A stretch of DNA of 48,963 nucleotides from the NCBI GenBank assembly GCA_026414805.1, contig JAOAIH010000018.1, positions 1 to 48,963 on the forward strand, given 5' to 3'. Position numbers and translations under genes: made by a program. Within the stretch, counting starts at the first letter, position 1. Each line of letters begins with the position of its first letter. Shown one piece after another: positions 25,894-36,029 of the stretch. The notes under the pieces are model-generated. The model did no database searches, was not told the origin of the DNA, and saw only the letters and a program-made list of their open reading frames with translations. The DNA comes from Spirochaetota bacterium. GTDB lineage: Bacteria; Spirochaetota; UBA4802; UB4802.

Positions 25894-27756
25894 ATGGATT
25901 ATTCGTTTGAACATACTGTTGATTTGCATGAATTAATCGATAATCTGCCAGATTTAATTTTGTCCGTGGATTATCCTTCAGGAATTATACAGTATGCTAA
26001 TATCCATGCAATTGAAAGATTAGGGCTTTCTTTAAAAAAAGTTAAAACATTGCGCGACCTTTCTCACTATCTCCATCCACGTTATCGGAGAAAATATCTT
26101 CAGCATTGGCGTGATATAAAAGATGGAATTCTTGTGCCATCGTTTACATTTGAAGTCAAAACAAATGACAACACTGTGTTGTGGGTAGAACAAAAAAATA
26201 TATACATAAAGCAGGGTGAACAAGTCATCCGTGTCTATGCAGTCATAAGGGATATAACCGAGCGCAAACGCCTAGAAGAAGAAATGCTTCAGGCATTTTA
26301 TTTTTCTGAAAATCTTTTTTTGCATTCTCCATATATTATTTTGCTTTATGATACTTTGGGATATATAAAAAGGCAAAATATGACTTTCAGAGCAATAGCA
26401 GAACATGTTGATAATTTAATACCTCACTATAATGTATGGAAGGACAAACAGTTACAAAAGCATGGGATTGACCTTATTTTTAAAGAAGTTTTACGAGGGC
26501 GCATAATGGATGTGCCGCGTTTTCCGTATACGCTTAAAATTAAGGGGGAGGATGTCACCTTCTATTTTGCAGGAAAAGCTTTTCCATACGTGCGTTCTTC
26601 ACGTGAAACCGAAGGGTTTGTTGTCATGTTAGAGGATGTATCTGCCAAGCACAAACGTGAACAGGAAACATTGGAAACAAAACGGCTTGAAAGCGTTGGG
26701 CGACTTGCACGCGGTATTGCACATGAATTTAATAATATCCTTGCTGGTATATCCGGATTTGCGGAGATTCTTTTGCGCAAGCTATCACCAGATGATCCTA
26801 ACAGGCATTTTGCAACCAGGATATTTGAAGCTGCAAGCAAAGCAGCAACTCTTACCAATCAGCTGTTAGGATTTGCACGGGGGCAGCTTTATAATCCTTC
26901 ATATCTAGATATTCGTGCTCCCATTATGTATGCGATAGGTGCCACGCCTAATCTGCATAACAGAATTAATATAAAAAAAGAATTTGAGGAATCAGAATAT
27001 AAGGTATATGGTGATGTAAATCAATTACGTCAGGTATTTATAGAGATACTTCGAAATGCAGCGGAAGCAATTGGACAGGAAGGCCAAATTGAAATAAAAG
27101 TACAGTATATAAGCAATGAATTTTTGCCCGTAGAGGTCAGAAAAAAATATGCTAAGTGTGTTCAGATTGACATTACCGACTCCGGGGTGGGCATTGACAG
27201 TGGTATACTGTCAAGGGTGTTTGAACCGTATTTTACCACAAAAGATCCGTTGAAACATAGTGGAATGGGCCTGGCTATTGCATTTGGCCATATAAAAAAT
27301 CATGAAGGGCATATAACAATTACACCTGTAGAAAAAGGGACAAAAGTTACAGTACTTCTGCCTGCAATAAAAGAGCCCGACCTTTCCATATTAAAACACC
27401 CTCGTTATCAGCGCATACTTGTTATTGACGATAACAATGAAACCTGTCTCCTGTTGCGATCTTATTTTGAGGACAGGGGAGTATTTGTAACTGTTTCCAA
27501 TAATGGATTAAGTGCAATAGAAATGATACAGAATGCGCCAAATCGATTTGACTATATATTTCTTGATCTTATTTTGCCTGATATAAGTGGAAAGGAAGTG
27601 TTGACCAGGATAAGAAATTTTAATGCTACTGTGCCCGTGTGTGTTATGAGCGGACATGATATGTCGTCATTTATCAGTGAACACAGCAATGATTCAAGCC
27701 TTTTCTTTCTGATGAAGCCATTTAATTTGGAAGACCTGGACGTGTTATTGCAATAA
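25894..27756 (+). CDS. hybrid PAS sensor histidine kinase with C-terminal receiver
   Basis: The 620-residue signalling protein has no membrane segment. A PAS domain lies at about 10-125 (ending 'VIRDITERK'), and a second less clear sensor segment at about 135-255. Then comes a HisKA H-box with H277 ('IAHEFNNILAGISGF'), an N-box ('EILRNAAEAI'), G-boxes ('DSGVGI', 'GMGLAIAFGHI') and a receiver with D558 ('FLDLILPDISG') and K in 'LMKPF'. It would autophosphorylate on H277 and pass phosphate to D558. The sigma-54 activator gene meets it tail to tail four bases away and could be functionally linked. Confidence 0.92.
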   Translation: MDYSFEHTVDLHELIDNLPDLILSVDYPSGIIQYANIHAIERLGLSLKKVKTLRDLSHYLHPRYRRKYLQHWRDIKDGILVPSFTFEVKTNDNTVLWVEQKNIYIKQGEQVIRVYAVIRDITERKRLEEEMLQAFYFSENLFLHSPYIILLYDTLGYIKRQNMTFRAIAEHVDNLIPHYNVWKDKQLQKHGIDLIFKEVLRGRIMDVPRFPYTLKIKGEDVTFYFAGKAFPYVRSSRETEGFVVMLEDVSAKHKREQETLETKRLESVGRLARGIAHEFNNILAGISGFAEILLRKLSPDDPNRHFATRIFEAASKAATLTNQLLGFARGQLYNPSYLDIRAPIMYAIGATPNLHNRINIKKEFEESEYKVYGDVNQLRQVFIEILRNAAEAIGQEGQIEIKVQYISNEFLPVEVRKKYAKCVQIDITDSGVGIDSGILSRVFEPYFTTKDPLKHSGMGLAIAFGHIKNHEGHITITPVEKGTKVTVLLPAIKEPDLSILKHPRYQRILVIDDNNETCLLLRSYFEDRGVFVTVSNNGLSAIEMIQNAPNRFDYIFLDLILPDISGKEVLTRIRNFNATVPVCVMSGHDMSSFISEHSNDSSLFFLMKPFNLEDLDVLLQ

Positions 27757-27760
27757 TGAT

Positions 27761-28768
27761 TTAATGTATGCCGTATTTTTTTAATTTTTCATACAGTACA
27801 CTTCTGCTAATCCCTAACATCTTTGCAGCTTTTGATTTGTTATTATGAGCAAGCGATAGCACATAAAGAATATGTTTCTTTTCAAATTCTTCCATAGCTT
27901 TAAAAAGGTTAAGGGGCGATAGCTCATGTGATGGACTTTCCTTGTATTCTGGCAAAATTTGTAAAAAAGTGTCTTTTGTAAGAATACTGTTTTCGGCAAC
28001 TATCATTGCATGTTCGATAACATTCTGCAACTCGCGTACATTACCTTTCCATTCTCTTTTGGAAAGCAATTCCAGCGCATCATCGCTTATACCAATAATG
28101 TGCTTATTCAGGTCATAGCTATTCTTTAATATGAAATGCTGTGCCAAAAGAGGGATATCATCCCTGCGATCACGTAATGGAGGAACATGAAGTTCAATTG
28201 CAGAAAGCCGGTAATATAAATCTTCTCTGAAATTTCCCTGTGCTATCTCTTCATCAACATTAATGTTTGTAGCACTGATGATTCTAACATCCACTTTAAC
28301 AATTTTACTGGAGCCTACCGGTTTAATTTCGCGCTCCTGCAAAAAACGAAGCAACTTACTCTGTATATGTGGTTTGAGATTTCCAATCTCATCAAGGAAA
28401 ATAGTTCCCCCATGAGCTTCTTCAAAAAGCCCCTTTTTATTTTTGTCTGCACCGGTAAATGCACCTTTTATGTGGCCAAACAATTCAGACTCAATAATGG
28501 TTTCGGTTAGTGTGCTGCAATCAACCGGTATAAACTGGCTGTCTTTTCTCTGACTTTCTTCATGAATTGCACGGGCAATAAGCTCTTTACCTGTGCCACT
28601 TTCACCAAGTATCATTACAGTTGCTTTAGAGCCGGCAATCTGTTTGATTTTGCTTTTAAGTGAAGCTATGGCTTTATTATTGCCAATTATTCTGTGTATA
28701 CCAGTGCGCTCTTGCGGCATTACATGTTCTTTTTCAATTACAGTTGATGTGATGTTAGCTCCGTGCAT
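27761..28768 (-). CDS. sigma-54-dependent transcriptional activator without receiver domain
   Basis: The 335-residue protein has only about 25 residues before the AAA+ domain, then Walker A GESGTGKE (55-62), the sigma-54-contacting GAFTGA (102-107), Walker B 'FLDEIG' (D126-E127), and a C-terminal Fis-type HTH ('NNKSKAAKMLGISRSVLYEKLKKYG'). With no receiver or sensor domain it is either always active or controlled by a partner, as in PspF. Its start has AAGGA upstream. A possible partner is the neighbouring hybrid kinase. Confidence 0.92.
   Translation of the reverse strand: MHGANITSTVIEKEHVMPQERTGIHRIIGNNKAIASLKSKIKQIAGSKATVMILGESGTGKELIARAIHEESQRKDSQFIPVDCSTLTETIIESELFGHIKGAFTGADKNKKGLFEEAHGGTIFLDEIGNLKPHIQSKLLRFLQEREIKPVGSSKIVKVDVRIISATNINVDEEIAQGNFREDLYYRLSAIELHVPPLRDRRDDIPLLAQHFILKNSYDLNKHIIGISDDALELLSKREWKGNVRELQNVIEHAMIVAENSILTKDTFLQILPEYKESPSHELSPLNLFKAMEEFEKKHILYVLSLAHNNKSKAAKMLGISRSVLYEKLKKYGIH
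27915..27926 (-). repeat. GGAGCTATCGCC-type dispersed word (copy 10)
   Basis: GGCGATAGCTCA, sense in the sigma-54 activator gene, read as Glu-Leu-Ser-Pro in the linker between AAA+ and HTH domains. A degraded copy (AGCGATAGCAC) lies 60 bases away at 27852. Confidence 0.88.
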
Positions 28769-29135
28769 TTTTCCTTGCTGTAAGTTGTGTATATTGTGTA
28801 TGAGTTATTACTACAATGCTTTCACCATTTATTGGTTATTGTATCACTATGCTTTTTATTAAAATTATGTGTATAACATTCAATATTATCTTCATTTATT
28901 ATATAAATATGTTTTTATAAAGCTATCTACTAAACGGAAATACCTGTCATATTTGTTATGTGAATATTCCCTTTATTATAATAGAAATCACATATTATAA
29001 CCAATAATGATACTAAACAATATTTCTACAATCATTTTTTTAAATTATGTTTGACCAAAGTATAGTTATTTGCAACTATTATTCAGAATTTTTTTAAAAA
29101 TTTTTTTAAAATCTGTATAAAGCGAAATATATACA
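28769..29135. other. 367-bp AT-rich divergent intergenic region
   Basis: Very AT-rich DNA between the sigma-54 activator and the Mre11-like gene, with A/T runs at 29028-29042 and 29092-29112. I see no reliable ORF, hairpin or -24/-12 element. Confidence 0.45.
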
Positions 29136-30197
29136 ATGATTTCTATTTTGTTGATGTCTGACATTCACTTTGGTGCGGATACAGCATTGCCATATATTGA
29201 TGACAGTGTACGATTTGCTACATTCCAAAAGATTTGTATGATTGCAAAGCAACACAGCATTTTTATTATAGCCGGTGATTTATTTGAAGGAGCTATCGCA
29301 CAAAATCCTTATTATGATTCTGTAAAACAGCTATTGCAATCGTTATTAAACGAAGGTGTGAAAATAATATATATACCAGGTGAAGCAGAACTGAATGATA
29401 CTAGCAATAGTGAGGCTATTCATGAAATCCCTTCAACTGCTACACTATTTAACCGCTCTGACAATTATTGTTGTGTTGTTTTGAATAATGAAATGATATA
29501 CTGTTATGGTGATGGCAATAATATTACTGGTATTACAAAAGTAAGTCAGGATGGTTTTCATGTAGGTGTGTTTCATATTGATCTTGAAGAAAATAATCAC
29601 AGTATAGGTGATTTACATACTGTTTCCCTTAAGCTTTTAAAATCAATGCCGTTAGACTTTTATGCACTTGGTCATCATCATAACTTTTCAATGTATAAAT
29701 ACAAAAATAAAATCATTGGTGCATACCCTGGAAGTCCTGAAGCAGTGACAATTAATGAAACAGGCGACAGATATGTTCTTTCTATTAGTGTAGTAAATAA
29801 TGAAATTCATCAGATAAAACGCATCACAGTAAATACATTACGGATAGAATCGCTGGTTGTCCAATGTGATGCTATTAATTCTGACGATGATTTACATCGC
29901 ATAGTAAAACCTCATAACAAGCCATCTGTTGTGGTGCATTGCATACTGGAGGGGGTTCGCTCATTTGATACTGCCCGGATCAACGCTATGTGTGACCGGT
30001 GTGCTGGTGTAATACTACATGATAATTCAAAGCCTTCGGGCGAGTTTATATGTGCACAGTATAAGGATGAGAAAACACTTAAAGGATATTTTTTTACTGA
30101 ATTGCAAAAAAACTTACATACTATTACAGGAGACGTAATGCTGGAAATTATCAATGATATTGAAAATACCTGCTCAACTTTTAAAGGTGATCTGTGA
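29136..30197 (+). CDS. Mre11/SbcD/YhaO-like metallophosphoesterase with altered motif III
   Basis: The 353-residue protein has the calcineurin-like fold: D9-x-H11 ('MSDIHFG'), G47-D48 ('IAGDLFEG'), and late histidines 'GVFHID' and 'ALGHHHN'. In SbcD/Mre11 these cut DNA ends with an SbcC-type ATPase. Motif III, normally GNH(D/E), reads G82-E-A-E, so the catalytic Asn-His are missing. The enzyme may be inactive or altered. It overlaps the SbcC-like gene by GTGA, the usual nuclease-ATPase pairing. Confidence 0.8.
   Translation: MISILLMSDIHFGADTALPYIDDSVRFATFQKICMIAKQHSIFIIAGDLFEGAIAQNPYYDSVKQLLQSLLNEGVKIIYIPGEAELNDTSNSEAIHEIPSTATLFNRSDNYCCVVLNNEMIYCYGDGNNITGITKVSQDGFHVGVFHIDLEENNHSIGDLHTVSLKLLKSMPLDFYALGHHHNFSMYKYKNKIIGAYPGSPEAVTINETGDRYVLSISVVNNEIHQIKRITVNTLRIESLVVQCDAINSDDDLHRIVKPHNKPSVVVHCILEGVRSFDTARINAMCDRCAGVILHDNSKPSGEFICAQYKDEKTLKGYFFTELQKNLHTITGDVMLEIINDIENTCSTFKGDL
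29289..29300 (+). repeat. GGAGCTATCGCC-type dispersed word (copy 11)
   Basis: GGAGCTATCGCA, read as Gly-Ala-Ile-Ala in the Mre11-like gene. It shares its next eight bases with copy 3, giving 20 identical bases in unrelated genes. Confidence 0.9.
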
Positions 30198-32287
30198 AGT
30201 TAGTACGGAGTACAATATCAAAAATTGGTTTTGCAGAAAATAAACAAACTGATTACAATGATGGGCTGCATTTTTTCTTTGGCAAAAATAATTCTGGTAA
30301 AACATTAATTGCAAAAAGTTTTGTTGATACATTGTATCCTGATAATCCTTCCCTGATAGATAGTGACGCTTGGGATACAATGTTTGCAACATTTACACTA
30401 CACTACAGCAACACAAGGATTGATATTCAGAGGAAAGGAAATAAGGAGATAAAAATTTTACAGATTGCATCCAATGGTACCACACTACAAGAAGAAACCT
30501 TCCCATTACCGGTACAAAATGGCAATTTTCCTGAACATTATTTAAGCAAGTTGCGAGCCCTATTTAACAAGGATGCATTCTCAATACTAAGCTATATTCC
30601 CTCGCCACTGGATGCACATTACTACAACAACGATTTTTCTGAAAGGATTAAAACAATTCTTTTGTTAGACAGATCTTTGTATTATTGTGCTTTTACAAAG
30701 CTATTTTACGACAAAAAGAATGAAACCCATGCCTATCACACTCATTTGCAGGCAGAGATTCAGAACAAAATCAAACATTGCAGGACAAAACTTGATTTAA
30801 TAGAACTTAAGGAACAAAAACAAAAAAAACACCTTACTGAAATACAGGAGGCTAAAGAAAAAATTGCTGTATATACCAGCCAGATTGCAGAGCTACAGAA
30901 AAAGATTGAAGCATGTAACCGCTATAGTGATACATTGTCTGCTATTCATCATGTTTCTCAGCAGGTAGAAGCAATAGATACGCAGATAAAAAAATTACAA
31001 GAAAAGATTACAACCATAGAGAATTACACTAGGCTGATAGCTACAAAATATCCTCAATTCAAAGATTTTTCTGCTGAAAAGCGCAACAATATTCATACTA
31101 TGCAGAACATTTACCGGCAGATACAGGCTATATCCGAAGAAATTGAAACAATTATTTTTGAACAGGAAAATAAAAATCATGCCCTGGCCCGAAATCTTTT
31201 AATCATTAATATTGTGCTTGCATTAGGAGTGCTGTTTGTATTTTTAAAGCCACTGTTTGCCACTGGTTCCATGTACCGGTGGATATTAGTGGCCTTATTA
31301 ATATTGACGCAAATATCTAGCGTTGGGTACTATCTTATCTATACAATTATGCATTCATTTAAAAAAATTGTTTTGCCTTTGCAGCAACAAAAAGAAACGT
31401 ATCAAATAAAATTAGAAACGTTGCTTAATCAAAATGATATTTCACTAGATGGGATAACAATTGATGAAATCTATGAATTTCTGTTACAGTATTTTGAAGA
31501 GTATAATGAATATAACGAAAAACAGATAGACCTTTTGACGATACAAAAAGAGGTTGATGAGAGTACATCGCTCGATGAGCTCAATGACCAAAAGAGAAAA
31601 CTTGAAGATACAATGAGAAGTTTGCACAATACACTGAATTCCCTGGCCCAAGAGATTGGATTGAATGTTGGGTCAGGAGAGAATATTGCAGACATAAAAA
31701 AGGATTTGCAGAATGAACTTGAAGAAAAAATGGCATTAATAGTTTCGTTACAAAAGAAGTGTGATGATATGCCTCAGGAAATAATTGCTTTTGATGATGA
31801 AAAGAATAGCATACTCAATGAGATAGCAGAACTGGAAAAAGAACTGAATACAATAAATGAAAAAAACAGGCTCCTCACTATTATTACAAATTCATTTACT
31901 GTTGCTGCACAGCGGTACTATAACGATAAATTTGCCATATTCACTGAAAAAATCAAAACAATGGTACAAGATTGTACAAAAAATAAATTTGGGCAAATTG
32001 ATGAGGAGTATATAAAAAAAATAATTACCAATTCCACCGAAACATCCAATGCTTCATTAAAATATTATGTATACGTTGCAGCTGTTTTTGTGCTATATGA
32101 ATTATTACAGCAGGAACTGCCGCACATTCATCTTCCATTGATTATTGATGATCCGTTTGTACTTATGGATGAAGATGCCATGAATGATTTTGCTTGTATA
32201 CTTGCGCAATGGGCCAGTAACAGGCAGGTCATTGTGTTTACACATAATTCAAATATAAAGAAAATGGGTACAGTTTCACAATTATAA
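30194..32287 (+). CDS. SbcC/YhaN-like ATPase with two membrane segments
   Basis: The 697-residue protein has an SMC/Rad50-type split ATPase: Walker A GKNNSGKT (30-37) at the start and Walker B 'LPLIIDDPF' (about 646-654) near the end, joined by long coiled coils. Two hydrophobic segments at about 335-355 and 364-385 interrupt the coiled coil where a zinc hook would be in Rad50, so the hinge may sit in the membrane. This matches the YhaN subgroup rather than SbcC, and at 697 residues it is short. It starts at GTG, coupled to the Mre11-like gene. Confidence 0.8.
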   Translation: MKLVRSTISKIGFAENKQTDYNDGLHFFFGKNNSGKTLIAKSFVDTLYPDNPSLIDSDAWDTMFATFTLHYSNTRIDIQRKGNKEIKILQIASNGTTLQEETFPLPVQNGNFPEHYLSKLRALFNKDAFSILSYIPSPLDAHYYNNDFSERIKTILLLDRSLYYCAFTKLFYDKKNETHAYHTHLQAEIQNKIKHCRTKLDLIELKEQKQKKHLTEIQEAKEKIAVYTSQIAELQKKIEACNRYSDTLSAIHHVSQQVEAIDTQIKKLQEKITTIENYTRLIATKYPQFKDFSAEKRNNIHTMQNIYRQIQAISEEIETIIFEQENKNHALARNLLIINIVLALGVLFVFLKPLFATGSMYRWILVALLILTQISSVGYYLIYTIMHSFKKIVLPLQQQKETYQIKLETLLNQNDISLDGITIDEIYEFLLQYFEEYNEYNEKQIDLLTIQKEVDESTSLDELNDQKRKLEDTMRSLHNTLNSLAQEIGLNVGSGENIADIKKDLQNELEEKMALIVSLQKKCDDMPQEIIAFDDEKNSILNEIAELEKELNTINEKNRLLTIITNSFTVAAQRYYNDKFAIFTEKIKTMVQDCTKNKFGQIDEEYIKKIITNSTETSNASLKYYVYVAAVFVLYELLQQELPHIHLPLIIDDPFVLMDEDAMNDFACILAQWASNRQVIVFTHNSNIKKMGTVSQL

Positions 32288-32289
32288 AT

Positions 32290-33282
32290 ATGGATAAAAA
32301 CGGACAATTAACATTTTATGATGACCCATTGCTTCAGGGCATTAATGAAGCCTATACCCTTATTGAACAGGGTGATTTTACTCAGGCAGTGAAAAAAATA
32401 GACAGCCTTATGTCAATTAATCCTGATTATCCGGGGCTTGCAGAAAGCTACAGGGTTGCACGATTCTGGGAATCACGCAAGAAGGCAATGGAAGAACTTC
32501 CTAGGGGAAAGGAAACAGCGGATTTTCTTATGACTCAATGGGAGGAATTTGAAGTATTTGCTAACAATAAAAGGCTTGTGTCAGCAACAGCGTATCAAAA
32601 AGCCATGCACTACGTATTTTTTACAGCTTCCGAGCACTATACGATAGCATTCAATGACAGGGAAAATCCAACTGATAATTTGCAACTTTTGATGCAGCTT
32701 GGAACGTGTTTTATACGCCTTGGTGAATATCAGCACACTATTGAAGCGCTTGAGTATGCGCGCAGTGCGTACCGGAGCAATGCGTGTATACTTTCTCTTC
32801 TTGCGGAAAGCTATTATCATACCGGTGATATACCCCGGGCATTGCTGTATTTCAGAGAAGCATTTTTGCTTAACCCATCTGAGATTGATATACAGTTACT
32901 ATCGGCCAAACCCATTATTGAAGCAATTGAGCTTGTTAAGCAATATAAACCTGAGTGTGCTGATGTGCGGGAATGGATCCCGGTTGTGGCATTTATCCAT
33001 GATATTTTTTATGTTAAGCGACAGCTCAATTCATCGCAGCTTGAATCTATAAAAAAGGATATTGTAAAATTAGAAGCAAGCTTTCAGACTCTTGACAAAG
33101 AAAAAATAGCCAACTCTAATGTTGTACCGCGACTTATTAACCGGTATTTGTGGATGATGGATTATTTTGAATTTCAGCAGTATGATCAGAAAAGCTTAAT
33201 TGACATTCGCGACCGTTTGCTTGCAATTGATAAAGAGCTTTTTGAAAGTTACTTTCAAAAGAAGACATTTACCAAACCGTAA
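32290..33282 (+). CDS. TPR-containing cytoplasmic protein
   Basis: The 330-residue protein has no signal peptide. It contains TPR-like pairs ('GDFTQAVKKIDSLMSINPD', 'GEYQHTIEALEYARSAYRS', 'GDIPRALLYFREAFLLNPS') with a less regular helical C-terminus. It starts two bases after the SbcC/YhaN-like stop, so it is part of the same operon and may be an accessory scaffold for that complex. No enzyme motif is seen. Confidence 0.65.
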   Translation: MDKNGQLTFYDDPLLQGINEAYTLIEQGDFTQAVKKIDSLMSINPDYPGLAESYRVARFWESRKKAMEELPRGKETADFLMTQWEEFEVFANNKRLVSATAYQKAMHYVFFTASEHYTIAFNDRENPTDNLQLLMQLGTCFIRLGEYQHTIEALEYARSAYRSNACILSLLAESYYHTGDIPRALLYFREAFLLNPSEIDIQLLSAKPIIEAIELVKQYKPECADVREWIPVVAFIHDIFYVKRQLNSSQLESIKKDIVKLEASFQTLDKEKIANSNVVPRLINRYLWMMDYFEFQQYDQKSLIDIRDRLLAIDKELFESYFQKKTFTKP

Positions 33283-33303
33283 ATACTCAATTGAAAAAAT
33301 TCA

Positions 33304-33326
33304 TTGACACTGAGTACAGTGCTCAA
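33304..33326. promoter_or_regulatory. inverted repeat and possible promoter upstream of valS
   Basis: CACTG and CAGTG flank AGTA, and outer TTGA/TCAA extend the arms with one bulge. TTGACA at 33304 could be a -35, with AATAAT at 33325-33330 as a -10 (15-base spacer). The hairpin could be an operator, a terminator for the upstream TPR gene, or both. No T-box features are seen. Confidence 0.35.
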
Positions 33327-33381
33327 TAATTAACAACATAACTATCTTACTAAAACGCACAAATAACACAGGTGGTATGGT

Positions 33382-36012
33382 ATGGAATTGTCAGCGTCAT
33401 ACAATCCAAAAATTGCCGAATCTAAATGGTATGCAATATGGGAGAAGGAGGGACTTTTTCATGGTGATGAAAATGATCCACGTGAAGCGTATTCAATAGT
33501 AATACCTCCACCTAATGTTACCGGCAACCTGCACATGGGGCATGCTCTCAATAATACTTTGCAGGATATTCTCATCCGCTGGCAGCGTATGAATGGAAAA
33601 GCAACATGCTGGATGCCTGGTATGGATCATGCAGGTATTGCCACTCAGAATGTAGTGGAACGGCTGCTATTAAAAGAAGGAAAATCAAAATATGACTTAG
33701 GCCGTGATGAATTTGTAAAGCGCGTGTGGGATTGGAAAGAGCATTCAGGCGGGCAAATAAAAGAACAGCTCAAGCGTTTAGGATGCTCGCTTGATTGGGA
33801 ACGTGAGCGCTTTACACTGGATGAAGGATTATCGCATGCAGTGCGCACGGTGTTTGTGACATTGTATAATGAAGGGCTCATCTATCAGGGGTACAGAATT
33901 ATCAACTGGTGCCCACGCTGTGAGACAGCTCTTTCAGACATTGAAACAGAATATAAGGATGTAGCAGGAAAGTTGTACTATATCCACTATCCGTATGAAG
34001 ATGGTAAAGGACATATTACTGTAGCAACAACCCGACCTGAAACAATGTTAGGAGACACTGCGGTTGCAGTAAATCCCAATGATGAACGCTATTCCCACTT
34101 AATTGGCAAAAGAGTTATTTTGCCACTTATGAATAAACCCATTCCGATTATTGCCGATGAGTTTGTTGACCCTGCATTTGGAACAGGACTTGTGAAAGTA
34201 ACCCCTGCACATGACCCAAATGACTTTGAGATGGGGAAACGCCATAACTTAGAAGAGGTGAATATCTTTGATAAAAATGCAATTGTGAATGATAATGGTG
34301 GGGTGTACAAAGGGCTTGACCGTTACACGGCACGCGAAAAGGTGCTTGAGGATTTGAAGGCGCTAGGGCTTTTAGAAAAGGTAGATGACCACAATCACGC
34401 TGTTGGCCATTGCTATCGTTGCCATACTGTTATAGAACCGTATTTATCCAAACAGTGGTTTGTGAAAATTCAACCACTGGCACAGGAAGCAATAAGAGTG
34501 GTGGAAGAGGGCAAAATACGATTTATTCCTCAGCAGTGGACAAAGATATACTTTGAATGGATGTATAACATTAAAGATTGGTGTATTTCACGCCAACTGT
34601 GGTGGGGTCACCGAATTCCTGCATTCTATTGCAAAGACTGCGGCCACATCATGGTAGAGCTTGAAGATCCCACAGTATGCAGCATGTGTAATTCAAAAAA
34701 TCTTGAGCAGGACCCTGATGTGCTCGATACGTGGTTTTCATCAGCGTTGTGGCCATTTTCAACATTTGGCTGGCCCGAGAAAACAAAGTCACTTGAGAAA
34801 TTTTATCCCACGAGTGTACTGGTAACTGGCTTTGATATTATCTTTTTCTGGGTTGCCCGAATGATTATGATGGGCTGCAAGTTTATGAATGATGTTCCCT
34901 TCTACGATGTATATATACATGCACTGGTTCGTGATGAACATGGCCAAAAGATGAGCAAATCCCGTGGCAATGTAATAGACCCGCTTATTATGATGGATAA
35001 ATATGGCACGGATGCCTTCAGGTTTACACTGGCAATATTTGCTGCTCAGGGTAGGGACATTATCTTATCCGAAAAGCGTATTGAAGGTTACAGTGCTTTT
35101 TGCAATAAGATATGGAACAGCACGCGTTTTATTGTGATGAATTTAGGCAATGATTTTACACCTCAGCCAATAGATATTGATTCGCTTGAGTTGTTTGACA
35201 GATGGATATTACACTCGTTCAACCAAACCGTAAAGAAGACGACACAAGCGCTTGAGGAATACCGCTTCAATGATGCGGCACAAACGCTGTATGATTTCTG
35301 GTGGCATGAATTCTGTGACTGGTATATTGAGCTTTCAAAGCCACGTATATACAGCCAGGGGTCATTGTCAGGAGCTATCGCCAAACAGGTGCTTTATTAT
35401 GTTTTGCATGAATACCTTAAGCTCTTGCACCCGTTTATGCCATTTATTACCGAGGAAATATGGAGTACTATTACTCGCAGTGAAGGGCGTATTGTGGTGG
35501 CTCAATGGCCACAATATGACGAGCGATTTTCTTTTAACACCGAGTTTGATGATGCAGAAATATTTAAACAGATAGTATATAAAATACGAAATATCCGTGG
35601 TGAAATGAATGTACCCCCTGATAAAAAAGCTCACGTAATTATCAAGGCAAGTCCAAAAATTGAAACGTTAATACAACAACAGGAAAATAATCTAAAGATT
35701 TTGGCAAAGCTTGAGGATGTTACCTATGATGCAGCGTATGTGCCACAGAAAACTGATGCTTCTGCTGTTCTTCCTGAATGTGAGATATATGTGCCGCTGA
35801 AAGGTTTAATTGACCTGGATAAAGAAAAGGGGCGTCTTGATAAAGAGATTACCCGCATTCGGGGTGAGCTTGATAAGGTGCTGCGGAAATTAAACGACAG
35901 TACATTTATGTCAAAAGCACCCCAGAACATCGTTGCAAAAGAACAGAGTAAAAAAGCTGAGCTTGAAGAAGTGCTTGATAAACTTTTAGCTAGCAGAGCA
36001 AAATTAGGTTAA
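33382..36012 (+). CDS. valS: valyl-tRNA synthetase
   Basis: The 876-residue class I synthetase charges tRNA(Val). The HIGH-type motif is HMGH (51-54, in '[16 protein letters not shown]'), KMSKS is at 523-527, and '[13 protein letters not shown]' and '[15 protein letters not shown]' belong to the editing domain that hydrolyses mischarged threonine. A C-terminal coiled coil (about 810-875) is typical. Length is normal. A hydrolase gene follows 17 bases later. Confidence 0.97.
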   Translation: MELSASYNPKIAESKWYAIWEKEGLFHGDENDPREAYSIVIPPPNVTGNLHMGHALNNTLQDILIRWQRMNGKATCWMPGMDHAGIATQNVVERLLLKEGKSKYDLGRDEFVKRVWDWKEHSGGQIKEQLKRLGCSLDWERERFTLDEGLSHAVRTVFVTLYNEGLIYQGYRIINWCPRCETALSDIETEYKDVAGKLYYIHYPYEDGKGHITVATTRPETMLGDTAVAVNPNDERYSHLIGKRVILPLMNKPIPIIADEFVDPAFGTGLVKVTPAHDPNDFEMGKRHNLEEVNIFDKNAIVNDNGGVYKGLDRYTAREKVLEDLKALGLLEKVDDHNHAVGHCYRCHTVIEPYLSKQWFVKIQPLAQEAIRVVEEGKIRFIPQQWTKIYFEWMYNIKDWCISRQLWWGHRIPAFYCKDCGHIMVELEDPTVCSMCNSKNLEQDPDVLDTWFSSALWPFSTFGWPEKTKSLEKFYPTSVLVTGFDIIFFWVARMIMMGCKFMNDVPFYDVYIHALVRDEHGQKMSKSRGNVIDPLIMMDKYGTDAFRFTLAIFAAQGRDIILSEKRIEGYSAFCNKIWNSTRFIVMNLGNDFTPQPIDIDSLELFDRWILHSFNQTVKKTTQALEEYRFNDAAQTLYDFWWHEFCDWYIELSKPRIYSQGSLSGAIAKQVLYYVLHEYLKLLHPFMPFITEEIWSTITRSEGRIVVAQWPQYDERFSFNTEFDDAEIFKQIVYKIRNIRGEMNVPPDKKAHVIIKASPKIETLIQQQENNLKILAKLEDVTYDAAYVPQKTDASAVLPECEIYVPLKGLIDLDKEKGRLDKEITRIRGELDKVLRKLNDSTFMSKAPQNIVAKEQSKKAELEEVLDKLLASRAKLG
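35371..35382 (+). repeat. GGAGCTATCGCC dispersed word (copy 12, exact)
   Basis: An exact 12-mer in valS, read as Gly-Ala-Ile-Ala in the anticodon-binding region. Confidence 0.9.
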
Positions 36013-36029
36013 ATATATTGGAGGTTGCC

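Noticed and set aside
33304-33381. T-box leader before valS
   Set aside because: The leader is under 80 bases and lacks the conserved T-box sequence and specifier stem.
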